Positions 11,857-23,000 of a DNA stretch of 64,000 nt are shown in pieces. The stretch is from contig VXAY01001100.1 of assembly GCA_013399855.1 (NCBI GenBank), positions 295,307 through 359,306 on the forward strand, given 5' to 3'. This DNA comes from Oxyruncus cristatus (Eukaryota; Chordata; Aves; Passeriformes; Cotingidae). The position numbers and the translations under genes were made by a program. Below the pieces are notes generated by a model. It was not told the origin of the DNA. It did no database searches and worked only from the letters and a program-made list of their open reading frames with translations. The number at the start of each line of letters is the position of its first letter. Within the stretch, counting starts at the first letter, position 1.

Positions 11857-13617
11857 ATTTTACTTTGAATCATAGGAACATAAATTATTAAATAGGAGCA
11901 TGGCTGATGAGAACTGAAGCAAGCCCAGTGAAAAAGAGGGAAACTCATTGATCCTATTCAGTCCTCCTGGAGAGTGAGAAAATTCCTGCATCCCTGCTAC
12001 CACTTCCTTTGCTAATCAAGACAAGTAAAATGGTTTCTAGAGGGTCTTTCTCAAGGCAAGGTCCAGGTTTGCTATAGGGTAGAAGGTTGTCTTCAAAAGG
12101 CTTTTGGCAGATAGCACAGTTAAGAGAGTGTAGCAGGAGAACCCACCCAATTACTGACACTCTGGAGTGTCAGCAGTGAAATTGTTCTACAATATAATTA
12201 AAAAGATATACCAATAGAGTGCAATTTCAGCCCATGCCATGAGAGGTTAGGGAGCACACACTAAATCCAGAGTCAGATGGAGACCTGGCATTGAGGATGG
12301 AAATGGTACTGGCTTAAGATTATATTGAATTAGTTTAGAAGGAGGTTAGAGCAAGTGAATAAAAAGAATTAATCTTTGATAGAGTAAACCCATAACCTTT
12401 GAGGGCATAAAACAATCACAAGCAGCTTCCAGAGGCCAGGAAGTTAGTTTACACAACTCAAGCCAATGTCCACACTGTCCAACAAAGGTGAACTCTTAAC
12501 TGGAGTTAGTTAAATTGAGTAAATATCCTGGCAAAGACAAGGCAGTTTATAATTTCCCCGTGAATCATCGAGCTCAAGTGAAGTTTCCTATGCTGCGTGC
12601 TTTTGACTCAACCTGGCAAATCATACAAAAATTACATCATGTTGCATTGTCGGTGCACAGTCCACCTGAAATTAAAACCCACAAGTTTTCACAAAGTGCG
12701 GACAAAGCTCCGTGTGAAAGACAAAGAGGTGGCTCCTGCAGGGGTCGAGGTAAGTATTAATCGATCCAGGTTTTAAATTCTTAACTGGATGTGAGTGCCC
12801 ACACAAGTACGTAAGTTTTGCATAAAGTTAGCTTTGGAAAAAAACTAGGCTTTGCTTTCAGTTTTGCTGTCAGTTCAGTGTGAGATCACCAAGTCATTTA
12901 CACCCTGATGGTTCATTGGAGATTAGGGTGCCCCTAATCTACCAACTTCTAGTAAAGCCATTTCTTCTGGTGTAAAATAGTAAAAACGGGGCAGCAGCCT
13001 GCATGTAGTAAGTACAGAGACAAAAGGTGTTCCTACTACCATCTGTGGCCATCCAGCACGGCATGAGGATGCCAAACATTATTTTAGGAACACGTATCTC
13101 CAAGAAATAGCATAAAATAATGGTGAAACGTTTGGCTAGAAAGCACTGATGTTGGTATGCTGAGCTGTGTAAAATATACCTGGCATTACAACACCGTATA
13201 TCAGCAAATAACAGGGCTATCTAAACAAATATATACAAAGAGAACCTGTGCTAGTCTCGAGTATTCAGAAATCTCTAATCAGATAGCAAAAGAAATCACA
13301 GAATTCACTTAAAAATTCAAGCGTTCTAGCAAGGGATAAATGCCTAGTTCTAATTCACTTCCAATTTGATGCACTTTTAAGCAGTGCTTTTCAGCTTTTA
13401 CTGAAATCCTGAGTGCCAGAACTTCTAAAAAAAGTTGTAACTGATATGCTTATGAAGTTGCTTGATTCTGGCACCTCATTTGAAAGTTTAGGCATCAGTA
13501 TTCTGAGTTTTGCCTTAAAACTTACCCTTGTCAAACCAACTGGTGCATATTAACACTGTGCAGTCATGCTTTTCCAGCCTGGGGCTAGAAAACAAAATGA
13601 CCTAACTCAGAAATAGA
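11857..13617. other. Gene-free unique sequence
   Basis: Contains a short inverted repeat at 12154-12173 (CTGACACTC, TG, GAGTGTCAG). An 81-codon ORF at 12515-12760 ends at a GTAAGT donor-like site, which I do not consider enough to call an exon. Confidence 0.55.
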
Positions 13618-13871
13618 AATGAAATAAAATAAAATAAAATGAAATAAAATAACAAAAAAATAAAATANNNNNNNNNNNNNNNNNNNNNNNNNNNNNNNNN
13701 NNNNNNNNNNNNNNNNNNNNNNNNNNNNNNNNNNNNNNNNNNNNNNNNNNNNNNNNNNNNNNNNNNNNNNNAAAATAAAACAAAATAAAACAAAATAAAA
13801 TAAAATAAAATAAAATAAAATAAAATAAAATAAAATAAAATAAAATAAAATAAAATAAAATAAAATAAAAT
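13618..13871. repeat. (AAAAT)n satellite interrupted by an assembly gap
   Basis: Pentanucleotide AAAAT/ATTTT repeat with a few single-base variants (GAAAT, AAAAC). It flanks 104 N bases at 13668-13771. The true array length is unknown. Minus-strand ORFs through it (FYFIL repeats) are artefacts. Confidence 0.97.
13668..13771. other. Assembly gap (104 N)
   Basis: Run of N inside the AAAAT array, most likely a scaffold gap caused by the repeat. Confidence 0.99.
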
Positions 13872-15744
13872 GTTAATGGTTCCCTCTGACAAGAGAAAGG
13901 AAGCCTCATTCTAACTTTTGATGTCCAGTTTATGTCCTAATACGTCTTGTTTCTTTCTGTAGAAGAACCCTGAAACTGGAGCTTTATTCACACAGTCAAA
14001 GCTTTTATCCAAACTCTTTCACTCTCTCAAATATTACAACATCCTACCCTGACAAATGCAGCCTTGCCTCACTGATCTCTACCCTGAATGATCCATCAAG
14101 GTAATTTTTCTGACCTGACTGCCCGTGTTGCTCCACCTTTGCATTGGTTGTGCTAGATACTCCTCTTATCTCAGACCTAAACTGCTCCCTCTGACTGCTC
14201 TGTTTGCCTATCAGCTTTTATTCACTGAAGAATATCTGCTGCCATTTACCACTGGGGATATTCTTTTTTTCCTGCTGCCTACGAAACCAGAAGGTGGGCT
14301 GCCAATGTGCCTGGTTCCAGCCTGCTTTGCTGACCAGTACTGCCTTGTGTCTTGCTACACACACTCATAGAAATATTCAGGTTGGAGGAGCCTTCTAAGG
14401 TCACCATGTGCCACGCCACGTCACCTTGCAAGCATTTTGGGGCAGGGTTTTTCTCTCTGTTGTAGGTTGTACCGGTTTTGGGTCCCGTTCCGTTGAAAAC
14501 TCCTGAGCATCATAGAAAATATATGTAATAACAATAAATTATTTAAGGGAGTGTACCATTAAGTAACTGGAGACTTCCAGAACACAAGCTGATGCAGTAA
14601 TGTGATAATGGGTAATGTTCTATCCTTTACTGGAGACCAGTGCAGAGCATAGCTCCAATACCATCACTCTCACCCAGAGTGGGTATGGGCAGCTTCATGC
14701 AGTAATGCCTGTAAACCTTTTAAAATCCCTTGCAGATGGTTCTGTAGGAGCACAAAAAGCTCGGTGCTTATTGAGGACAGTTGGAATTAATTAGTTTTGT
14801 GCTTTGTGTTTTCTACCTAGAAATACCCACCCATTCAGAGTGCAAGGCCAGGCAGAATGTACTGGGTCTCCCTGAGAAAGGCATGCACCTGAAACAGAGC
14901 CAAACTCTGCACAGCTGCAGCTTCTGTTCAGCAAATACTAATTTTGCAAAATGCATAAATATAGTACTTTAAAAATCATAGTTGTGGCCACAAATCCATA
15001 ATGAGGTTTTGATGCTAAATTACTATCTAGATGCATATTTAGTGCTTATCCTCCAGTGCTTGAAATCTGTCTGCCACGTCTGATGCTTCTTCCTCAGAGG
15101 ATTTTTCATAATTATTATTGGAAGAAATAAAAAAAAGCAATAAAAAAATCTTTTACATTGATAGAGAAGCACAAGTTTTTGTGACTAGAGCAAAGTTGAC
15201 AGGCATCAAAGTGTTGAATGTTTCATCTGCAGCAAAATCCTGGGATGAGGATTTTTAAATTTACTTGTCTTTCTAGGGGATGAAAATGATCTTATATTGC
15301 TTTAACACCTTGCCCTTTTTTGAGATGGATGCTTATAAAATGGACTCCACTATTCATTTGGAAAAAAAAAAAATTACACACACCACATAGCTACAGAAAG
15401 CAGAGACTGAAATGACAAAGTTCTTAAGACTGAGCACTCAATCTCATCTTTGGTTTCTTGGCTTACATTTAGTCTTCAAACATTCACCATGTTTCTTAGA
15501 TGTTTGAACTTTGGGATTACAGTGTGAGTTAAGATCCTGCAGGGCCTAAGGCTGAAATTCATTTCCCTTGGAAACACATTCTCTTCAGACTGTCATTTCT
15601 CCTTGGATGGAACTTCTTGTTGAGCTTCTTTCTTCAGCCTTGCCAAATTGAAACTTGAGCAATGCTGTGATGATGATATTGAGATGATGCTTTACTTAAA
15701 TCTGGTTAGGGTAAATTAAGCTTAAAAGAAGAGAGGTGTAGGAT
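13872..15744. other. Gene-free sequence with a possible CR1 tail
   Basis: A weak CR1-like tail in reverse orientation may lie at about 14366-14412 (tcatagaaatattcaggttg gaggagcc). Otherwise nothing is recognised. Confidence 0.5.
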
Positions 15745-15815
15745 GCTGTGCCAAGTAATTTGCTCAAGACACTGAGCAGATAAATGAAGCCCCTGTTCAA
15801 ACCAGGTGTGTACTA
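15745..15815 (-). mobile_element. MIR-like SINE relic
   Basis: tgccaagtaatttgctcaag, acactgagcagataaatgaa and ttcaaaccaggtg follow the reverse complement of the MIR region AAGTGACTTGCCCAAGGTCA, CACAGCAAGTAAGTGG and TTTGAACCCAGG. Confidence 0.55.
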
Positions 15816-15875
15816 ATCTTTGAATGGACGTGCATTGTCTTCGTGGATGTGCCATTATGCCCTCCACACACTCAG

Positions 15876-16420
15876 TGTCATGGTGTAGGAAAGGAACTCC
15901 CAAATTTAGTACTCCCGCTAAAAAGACCACGGGCTCTCCCCTGCCTGCAGCTCTCCCATGGAAGGCACAAAAGGCAGAGATTATGGGTTGAGATAAGAAC
16001 AATTTACTGGGAACAGCAGGGAGATAAGAAAAATAACAGTAGTGCAATAATATTAATACAAAAGTACACAAAAGAGAGGGTGATTCCCATGCCAATATGC
16101 TCTCCACAGACCCCGAGACAATGAACAAATGGCCGACGGCTCTGGCTCTCCCTCCACACTTCCTCAACCAGAAGACCCTCCCGTCTTCTTGGAAGCCAGA
16201 ATCCCTTGGCCCCGGCAGTGACTGAGGTGGTATCGGAAAACATCAGGGTCTGACAAGGTCTCCTCTTGGGTGCCAGCACTTGCCTGGTATCCAACAGAAA
16301 AAACACAATCCTGATCCTGACTGGTGGCTTCAAGCTCCATCAGGTGCATGCTAGGCAGAAAGCCAGAGGAAAGACCACAGCTCCTGAAAAACATGGATCA
16401 ATCACGTTTCTGACAAAGGC
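15876..16420 (-). mobile_element. ERVL-like LTR (probable solo LTR)
   Basis: On the minus strand this reads like the 3' half of avian ERVL-family LTRs: a region before TTGTTCATTGTCTCGGGG, a long T/A-rich part (TTGTGTACTTTTGTATTAAT), GCTGTTCCCAGTAAATTGTT, CTTATCTCAACCCATAATCT, and an end ACCATGACA at 15876. The 3' end is reasonably placed at the terminal CA. The 5' end, near 16420, is a guess. No coding retroviral sequence is attached. It sits directly next to a MIR relic and a CR1 element. Confidence 0.7.
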
Positions 16421-16499
16421 AGCCAAACGTGTAGCCATGCTCCCCTGTGGCTGAGGAACAGAAGTTAATCCCATGCTGGGAAATAAGACACAGAACTTT

Positions 16500-17295
16500 C
16501 TCTCGAAGAGAGTATCACGTAGATCCCTTGCAAAGGGATCTAGATAGACTGGAGCTTTGGGCTATGATTAATGGGATGGAATTTGACAAGTCCATATGCT
16601 GGATTCTGCACCAGGGATGGAGCAACACTGGGCACAGGTATAAACTGGGAGAGGAGTGGCTTGAGAGCAGCCCTGCAGACAGGGATCTGGGGGGCTGGTC
16701 AGCAGCAGCTCTGTAGGAGCCAGCAGTGTGCCCTGGCTGCCACGAGGGCAAACCTCATCCCAGGGGGTGTCAAACAGCTCAGCCAGCCGGGAAAAGGAGG
16801 TGATTATCCCAGAGTTCAGTGTTGGCACAGGCTCACCTTGAGTACTGTGTGCAGTTCTGGGCCCCACAGTTTGGATGTGAAGGTCCCTGAATGCATCCGG
16901 AGAAGGGCAACAAAGCTGGTGAAAGGGTTGGAAGGAATGCCCTATGAGGAGTGATTGAGGATTTTGGGCTTGTGCAGATTGGAGAAAAGGAGGCTGGGGG
17001 CGACCTCATTGCTCTCCACAGTTTCCTGAGGAGGGTAAGAGGTGCTGATCTCTTCTCCCTGGGACCCAGTGATACATGGGAATGGTTCCAAGCTGTGCCA
17101 AGAGGGTGGTCAAATGCTGGAATTGGCTTCCCAGATGGCTGGGTGATGCCCCAGCCTGACAGTGTTCAAGAGGTATTTGGATAATGCCCTTCACAACATG
17201 CTCTAACTTTTGGTCAGCCCTGGAGTGGTCAGGCAGTTGCAGTAGATGAGCATTGTAGGTCTCTTCCAAGTGAAATATTCTAATCTATTCTATCA
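16500..17295 (+). mobile_element. CR1 LINE 3' fragment (longest copy in the window)
   Basis: Forward CR1: gctatgattaatgggatgga, ggggctggtcagcagcagct, ggcaacaaagctggtgaaag, ggagaaaaggaggctggggg, cgacctcattgctctccaca, ggcttcccagatggctgggt and a worn end tattctaatctattctat. About 800 bp of the ORF2 end and 3' UTR region. The ORFs at 16447-17184 are relics of this element and not host genes. Confidence 0.92.
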
Positions 17296-18399
17296 AACTT
17301 ACAAATCACAGAATAACAGACACGTAGCACTGCCTGTCTACAAGTCCTGTGTCTACAGCTGTCACTCACTGCAAATGTTTCTTAAAATGAATAGTCTACG
17401 TGAAACACAGCATGAAGTAATTTATCAGAAATGGAAATAAAGGCCAGCAATCATTTTGGCTCCTCACATCTTTTATTTACATTCCTCTCTTTCCCTGTGA
17501 GCGGACATAAGTGCACATATGCAGATACTCAGCCCCTACATCTGCATGGAATTATGTTCCCATTCCCATCTACTCTGCAGCATCACACCTCTAGATGGCA
17601 AGAGGTGCGATTTTAGTCAAAATTTTAGTCAAATCCCACCCTTTCTCTCCATTTCCAGAGAGATTTTATTGGCAGTGTTGAAGGTATTTGACCACAACTG
17701 TTTCTCTTCTCCTTTGCCATATTCTCTTTCCTCACAATAGCCTCAGTTCCACTGGCACAGAGACCTTTTCTTTCACACACGTAAGACTTGCAGAGACACT
17801 GTAGTTCCCCAGAATAAGTGTTAGTGCAGTCTTGTTCCCCCATTTCCCATTTGATGGGTGTAGGGATTCGCCAGAGGATGAAATGCTTCGCCACCGAGCA
17901 CATGTCAAGTCATGGCCTAGGCCATTGAAACAGTCTGTTACGACACTTTTGCCAGCACAAACCAACCCTGAAACACATTTGCGTGTGCACAATTTGCCCT
18001 AGACGATCGCCTCGTGATTGAGCTGTACAAGGAACGTTCTGTCTTGTACTGCTGCTTTCCTGTTATATTACCTAACTTATTCAATTATTACTTTGCCAGG
18101 TCGGGTTTCTCTCGCTTTCATTATTTACAAAGGTTCAACCTACAGGTAAAAATCCCCAACATAAAATTTGAGGAATTCACGGCCTGAGCCTGGAAGAGGG
18201 CAAAGTAACACCTAATCTGAGGCCCATCTCATCTTGGCATCCCTTCACACTCATCCATAAAGTACCCTAAGAGACAAGACAGGGAGACGCTGGCAGAAAA
18301 TAGATAATATTTCATTATTCCTTTGATGTTTGGTATTTAAGCAAATCGTGGCAAATGGCACAACAGCAGCAGGACTGCAGCCCAGGACTTTTCTTGATA

Positions 18400-18930
18400 G
18401 CACAGGCAAGGGCAAAATACAGCGACATCAATAGAGTGGAACGCTGTCACAGTGTCAGTCAGCAAGGACGGCAGCAGGTGCAGTACGAGCACATACCTCC
18501 TGTATGACACATTTGTTGTCTCGGGGTACGGTGCAAAGAAAAAGATCATGGCAGCATTTGGAGCTCTCCTACCACCGAGCCGAGAGCAGCAAAAAGCATT
18601 TGCTGTTCTGAAACAGGACGCCAAGGGGCAGACATGCCTGCCATCGTATGGATAACCAGAGCCTCTTCCCAACAGTGGGGATCTTGGCTCACTTTCCCCA
18701 CGCTGGACGAGAGCGACGTCCGAAAGCTGGTGAGCAAAGTTATCGCACAACGAAACGTGCAGCTCTCACCCACTGCCACGGTCAACACAGCCTGAAAACA
18801 CTCGTGTCCTGGTGACTCCAAGCTCCAGTTACAGACACATCTGAGCTCAGAAGCGGGAGGGGGAGGATCAGTGGGGGAGGAAGGGAATTTTCGGGGTGTG
18901 AAGCAGACGGACAGGTTATAGGTCACCTGA
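18400..18930. other. CpG-enriched patch, function unknown
   Basis: About 26 CpGs over 530 bp (hand count), including CACGCTGGACGAGAGCGACG, within CpG-poor sequence. Two minus-strand ORFs of 131 and 137 codons overlap in different frames (18546-18941 and 18337-18750), and a 67-codon plus-strand ORF crosses them. None is recognisable. Candidate regulatory island or non-coding exon. Confidence 0.4.
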
Positions 18931-19960
18931 AAGTATTTCATGGACTGAATGTCTTATATAAACAAGAGTCTAATGCTGAGAAATATCTCTGCCTTCTGCT
19001 TTTGCTCTGCCATCAGTGATGCTCTGCTGTTATGGATCAGCACTGGAAGCAAAATCCTTGCCATAAAATCAGATATATCATCAGCAAAACACGACAAACG
19101 TTTTTGAAGCACATCCTTGCACAGCCGTAACTTACTGTCAGTGGCTGGAGTTCCCTGATATTTCTCCCTGGTCTCTCTCTCATGAACCTTATGCTTGCTT
19201 CCAAGATGTATAGAAGCTCCTGGCCCACACACATTGAATCAAAGCTATCCCAGTGCTGCTTTTCATGGTTTTCCTTCAGGAGAATAAGGATAACTTGGGC
19301 AGAAGCCCTTGCACTTCATGAAGATTAGGAATAAAGATCTTCTCTTAGGCCAGCAGGAAGACAATTTTCCTGATGCCAGCCAAGCATGCAGCAGATACCC
19401 CCAGGCACTGCTCTGATACCAGCACAGGGCCTGTCTGTGGGTCTTCACAGGTCTTCACAGGAAAGAGTGTCCACACTGGGGGAGGGTAGTCACCCAGTGT
19501 TTTTTTGAGAGATTCAGTGCACAAACCCTTCACATCAACATTATTTAAGTATTATTTTGCCCATCATTTTCTAAGAGTTCAATCCTGGCTCTAGTACCTT
19601 ATTAAATGTTACTAGTTAGCATAACGTCACCTCGTCTGCATTAAAATAGAAAGTAAATTTGCTTTAGAATACTAACCCTGAAAGAAATGAGATAGTGCCT
19701 CTTTAGCCACCTCAAGAGTATCAGATGCTAAGCTGTTGTAACCAGCAACCAGTACCTGATATTTGATGAGTGAAACCAAACCCGCTAACCTAAATCTGAT
19801 CAATTATTTTTCAATATGAATTAACAAAAAGCAAACTTTGAACAGTCAGAAGGGCAGCTAGACATCAACAAATTGCTCTTTGAATAATGGTTTTGTAAAA
19901 TAGACACGTTTGCAAAGTAAGGCAAAAGCTTGGATGGCTTCTGAGAGATACGAGCTCCCA

Positions 19961-20012
19961 TAGATATATCTATAATATATATAGAGAGATATATATATAT
20001 ATACACATATGC
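19961..20012. repeat. AT microsatellite
   Basis: TA/GATA-rich tract: tagatatatctataatatat, a GAGAGA interruption, then (AT)n and ACACATATG. Confidence 0.9.
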
Positions 20013-23000
20013 ACTCTTCATTAGTTCTAGCAAGTCTGTTCAAACAGTCCACATCTTCCAGGAGCGTGTTTTCATTACCCATGTCAGAGCACTAGAGAAG
20101 AGTGAGAAAGGTGAGGTGGTATTAGAAACAATGTTTTGTGTTTTGAAATATTTCTCGTTGTGTTTTGGGTGTTGCCAGGTCTACCCTGAGACTAACCAAG
20201 GCATCAGCTCGTCACTGTGCATCAGCTTTCCCACCTTTTGAAAGATAAATAATACATGCCTAATTTATGCAATATTTTTTGCTCGTTCTGTGGGGGAAAG
20301 CTTCGAGGGACAAAGCAGATTCACACCGAAAGACACGAAAGTATTTTAAACGAATGTAAAAACCCCCTCAAAGTCTACAGAGATGTTATTTTTTCCCCTT
20401 AAAAAAAAAAGAAAAAAAAAGGCAACCAAAGTCAAAGTGAGAGAGGGGGGCTTTCTGTGCAGGAGAACACCCACTAAATCTTACTTGGTCTTGAATATCA
20501 TAAAGCTGTCCTCAGAAGTCTAGCTGCTGAGTCCTTGGTAGAAGTCTTTTGCCTCTCTCCCGTCTCCACGGCTTTCTGAAAAGAACAGCCCTACGAGCTA
20601 GAATTCCTGTTCACACATAAATGTTAGCAAATTCACTTGCAATCACCGTGAAGCAGGTGGGTGTTGGTTCAGGTGTCAGTTCAGATCCATAGCTAGGCAG
20701 TTGTCTGCCAACTCAGCAACCACAAGTTGTTCTTTCACTCTGTTTTTCTCTGGATAACAGCAGGATCAGCCAAATATCCCGGCAAGGGAGGAACGGGTGA
20801 GTCTGGTGGCCACTGAGTCACTGGAGGATGTCAGATAAAGACCAGAAAGTCTTTTCACATATGCCGTGTCACTGCTGCCGTTTAGTCCTAATATCATGCC
20901 CACTAACAATACCAAGCTGTGACTTGGGGAAGGACCAGATTTCTACCTTTGGACGTAATCGCACTAAAAAGCCACTGAAATGGTCAATGCCCACTTGGAT
21001 AACTGTGGCCAGATATTCAGGTGTAAATAGTGACCCGATACACCTTTCATGCAGCATCAGAAATCTGAACTTGTGACTAAGTTCGAATAAGAGAATGTGT
21101 TAGACATCACCCAGAGAAGCAACGACCACCTGCAGACTCCTCCTGAAGCAACGAGAAATGCCTGTCCTCAGGTCTTAGGAAAAGTAAGCTCTCAAAAATA
21201 AGGATCAGTTATTCCTGCAGCAGCACATGGCCAATCTGAGAATTGCAACTGCAGAATAACAACAGCAATAATAATAAATAACCTTTAGTTATGCCTACTT
21301 ATTACAGTCACTCTGTTTTACATCATCTTACACAAAGAAACCAAGAAAGTAAAGGTCTTAAAAAAAGATGCCACTTGTGGATAGAAATGTTAGCTGGGAG
21401 GGTATGCATTGATTAAATTTTACTAGGAACGTATTCAGCAATTGAAAGTCACAAAGGATTTATTTTACTGATTGCTATGCATTTGTCTTCCCCTGTTTCA
21501 CAGACTCTGCTAATTACTTGTGCATTGCTTCAATTGGCACATGTCAGTTAGTATTTTCAATTTCTGTTGGTCATTCTGCTGGCAAGCAAACATCTTCAAA
21601 TGCTGCAGTTGCTCTTCCTTCGGCCATTTAATGACAGCAGATAAAATGAATGTCCCAGCATTCCAATGTCCAACTGAGGGAGCCAAGAAATATTCCTTCA
21701 TGTGAAGAATGGGTCTTTATTTGTCTATTGAATTGAAGTTAACAGTAAACCCATAATATTAGCACTTCAGCAAATTAATTAATTATTAATTGGGATACTG
21801 GAAATTAAGGTTCACCAGCAATATGCATTATTGAGACAAAGACCTGGGTTTTACACATCTCTAAGATGCACGATAAATTTGGGGGTAAGCAGGCCTGTCT
21901 TAGCTGTCTTTCACAGGTTAGAAAGACTGAATTTATATCTCATGGCTGAACCCAAAGCTAAGTATACCTTTCCCAGCATTAAAAAGGCATCCTAAGAAGA
22001 AAAGAGCAAGTTTTGCTCGACTCAGATGTCGCTCCTTTTCGTCTCCTTATTGTCAGTTTAAAGATGCACTAATTTTTACTTTTGTCCTGAAAAGAATTAG
22101 GGGCAGTTAATAAGTATGTATAATACTGGCCAAAACAAGGAAACAAAAAAAAAAAAGAAAAATAAGCTTACAACAGCTAAGCAGAGTAAATTGAATTCTG
22201 ATGAACACTAAATTGCAGTGATGGCCAGTATAGTTTTTTAAAAAGCATTTCAGGTATCTGTCCATTACAGTTGGCACTATTCACAGGGAAGAGATTGTTT
22301 AAAATCCAAATTTATACATTTGGTATTCTGGAATGTACACTGGATTTGAGTACAAATGAAGTTAATACTGTGGTAAACGTCACAATAAAAGCATTGTGTA
22401 GAAAGCCTTTTCCTCCTACCAAGATTCACTACAACTTCTGAAATACAGGAATTCTTGATGCACATTTCACTTTCTGTCTATCAAGCATCTGCTTTCCCTT
22501 AATATATCCCATATAAAAGGTAATAGAAAGCTTTACATATATTTGGCCACTTGTAAAGATCTCCTTCATATAGAGCTTTTCCTGCTGCTGGGAGACAGGG
22601 ACCAGCACTCATAATAAATTAGGAAAATACATTCTTTATACATGAAAGGTCTGGTCTTCCGTGGACTTTTGTTAGCTTAGCCAAGCCACATTTCACCTCC
22701 AGAAATAACATAAATATATAGTATTACTTACATTAAAAAGGTCTTCACATGAGGAGTGCAGAGAGTTATTTTTGAAATTTGTATACTTTGAAATTATATA
22801 AAAGAATATACTTCAGGGCTTAGTTAGAATCCATCAGCCTCAGAAACAGGCAGGCAGTGCTCTCCTGCTCTTCCTCCTAAAAAGAAAACAAAACCAAAAA
22901 AAAAACCCAACCCAAAGGCAGTGGGTCACCAGTGAGGGTACAGCAAAGTGATGTTATTTGTCCCCAAAACTCAGTCAAATAAAAGAGGCAGAAGGAGAAA

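Noticed and set aside
12515..12760. 81-codon ORF ending at a GTAAGT site, looking like a 5' exon
   Set aside because: No CpG island or promoter nearby, no partner exon or recognisable protein. GTAAGT occurs by chance every few kb.
13602..13909. Minus-strand ORFs of about 100 codons rich in Phe/Tyr/Ile/Leu
   Set aside because: Translation of the AAAAT satellite across N bases.
15706..16394. Minus-strand ORFs of 76-153 codons
   Set aside because: They cover the ERVL-like LTR, which is non-coding. The frames conflict with each other and show no retroviral protein motif.
16447..17184. Overlapping plus-strand ORFs of 77-127 codons
   Set aside because: They lie wholly inside a CR1 LINE fragment.
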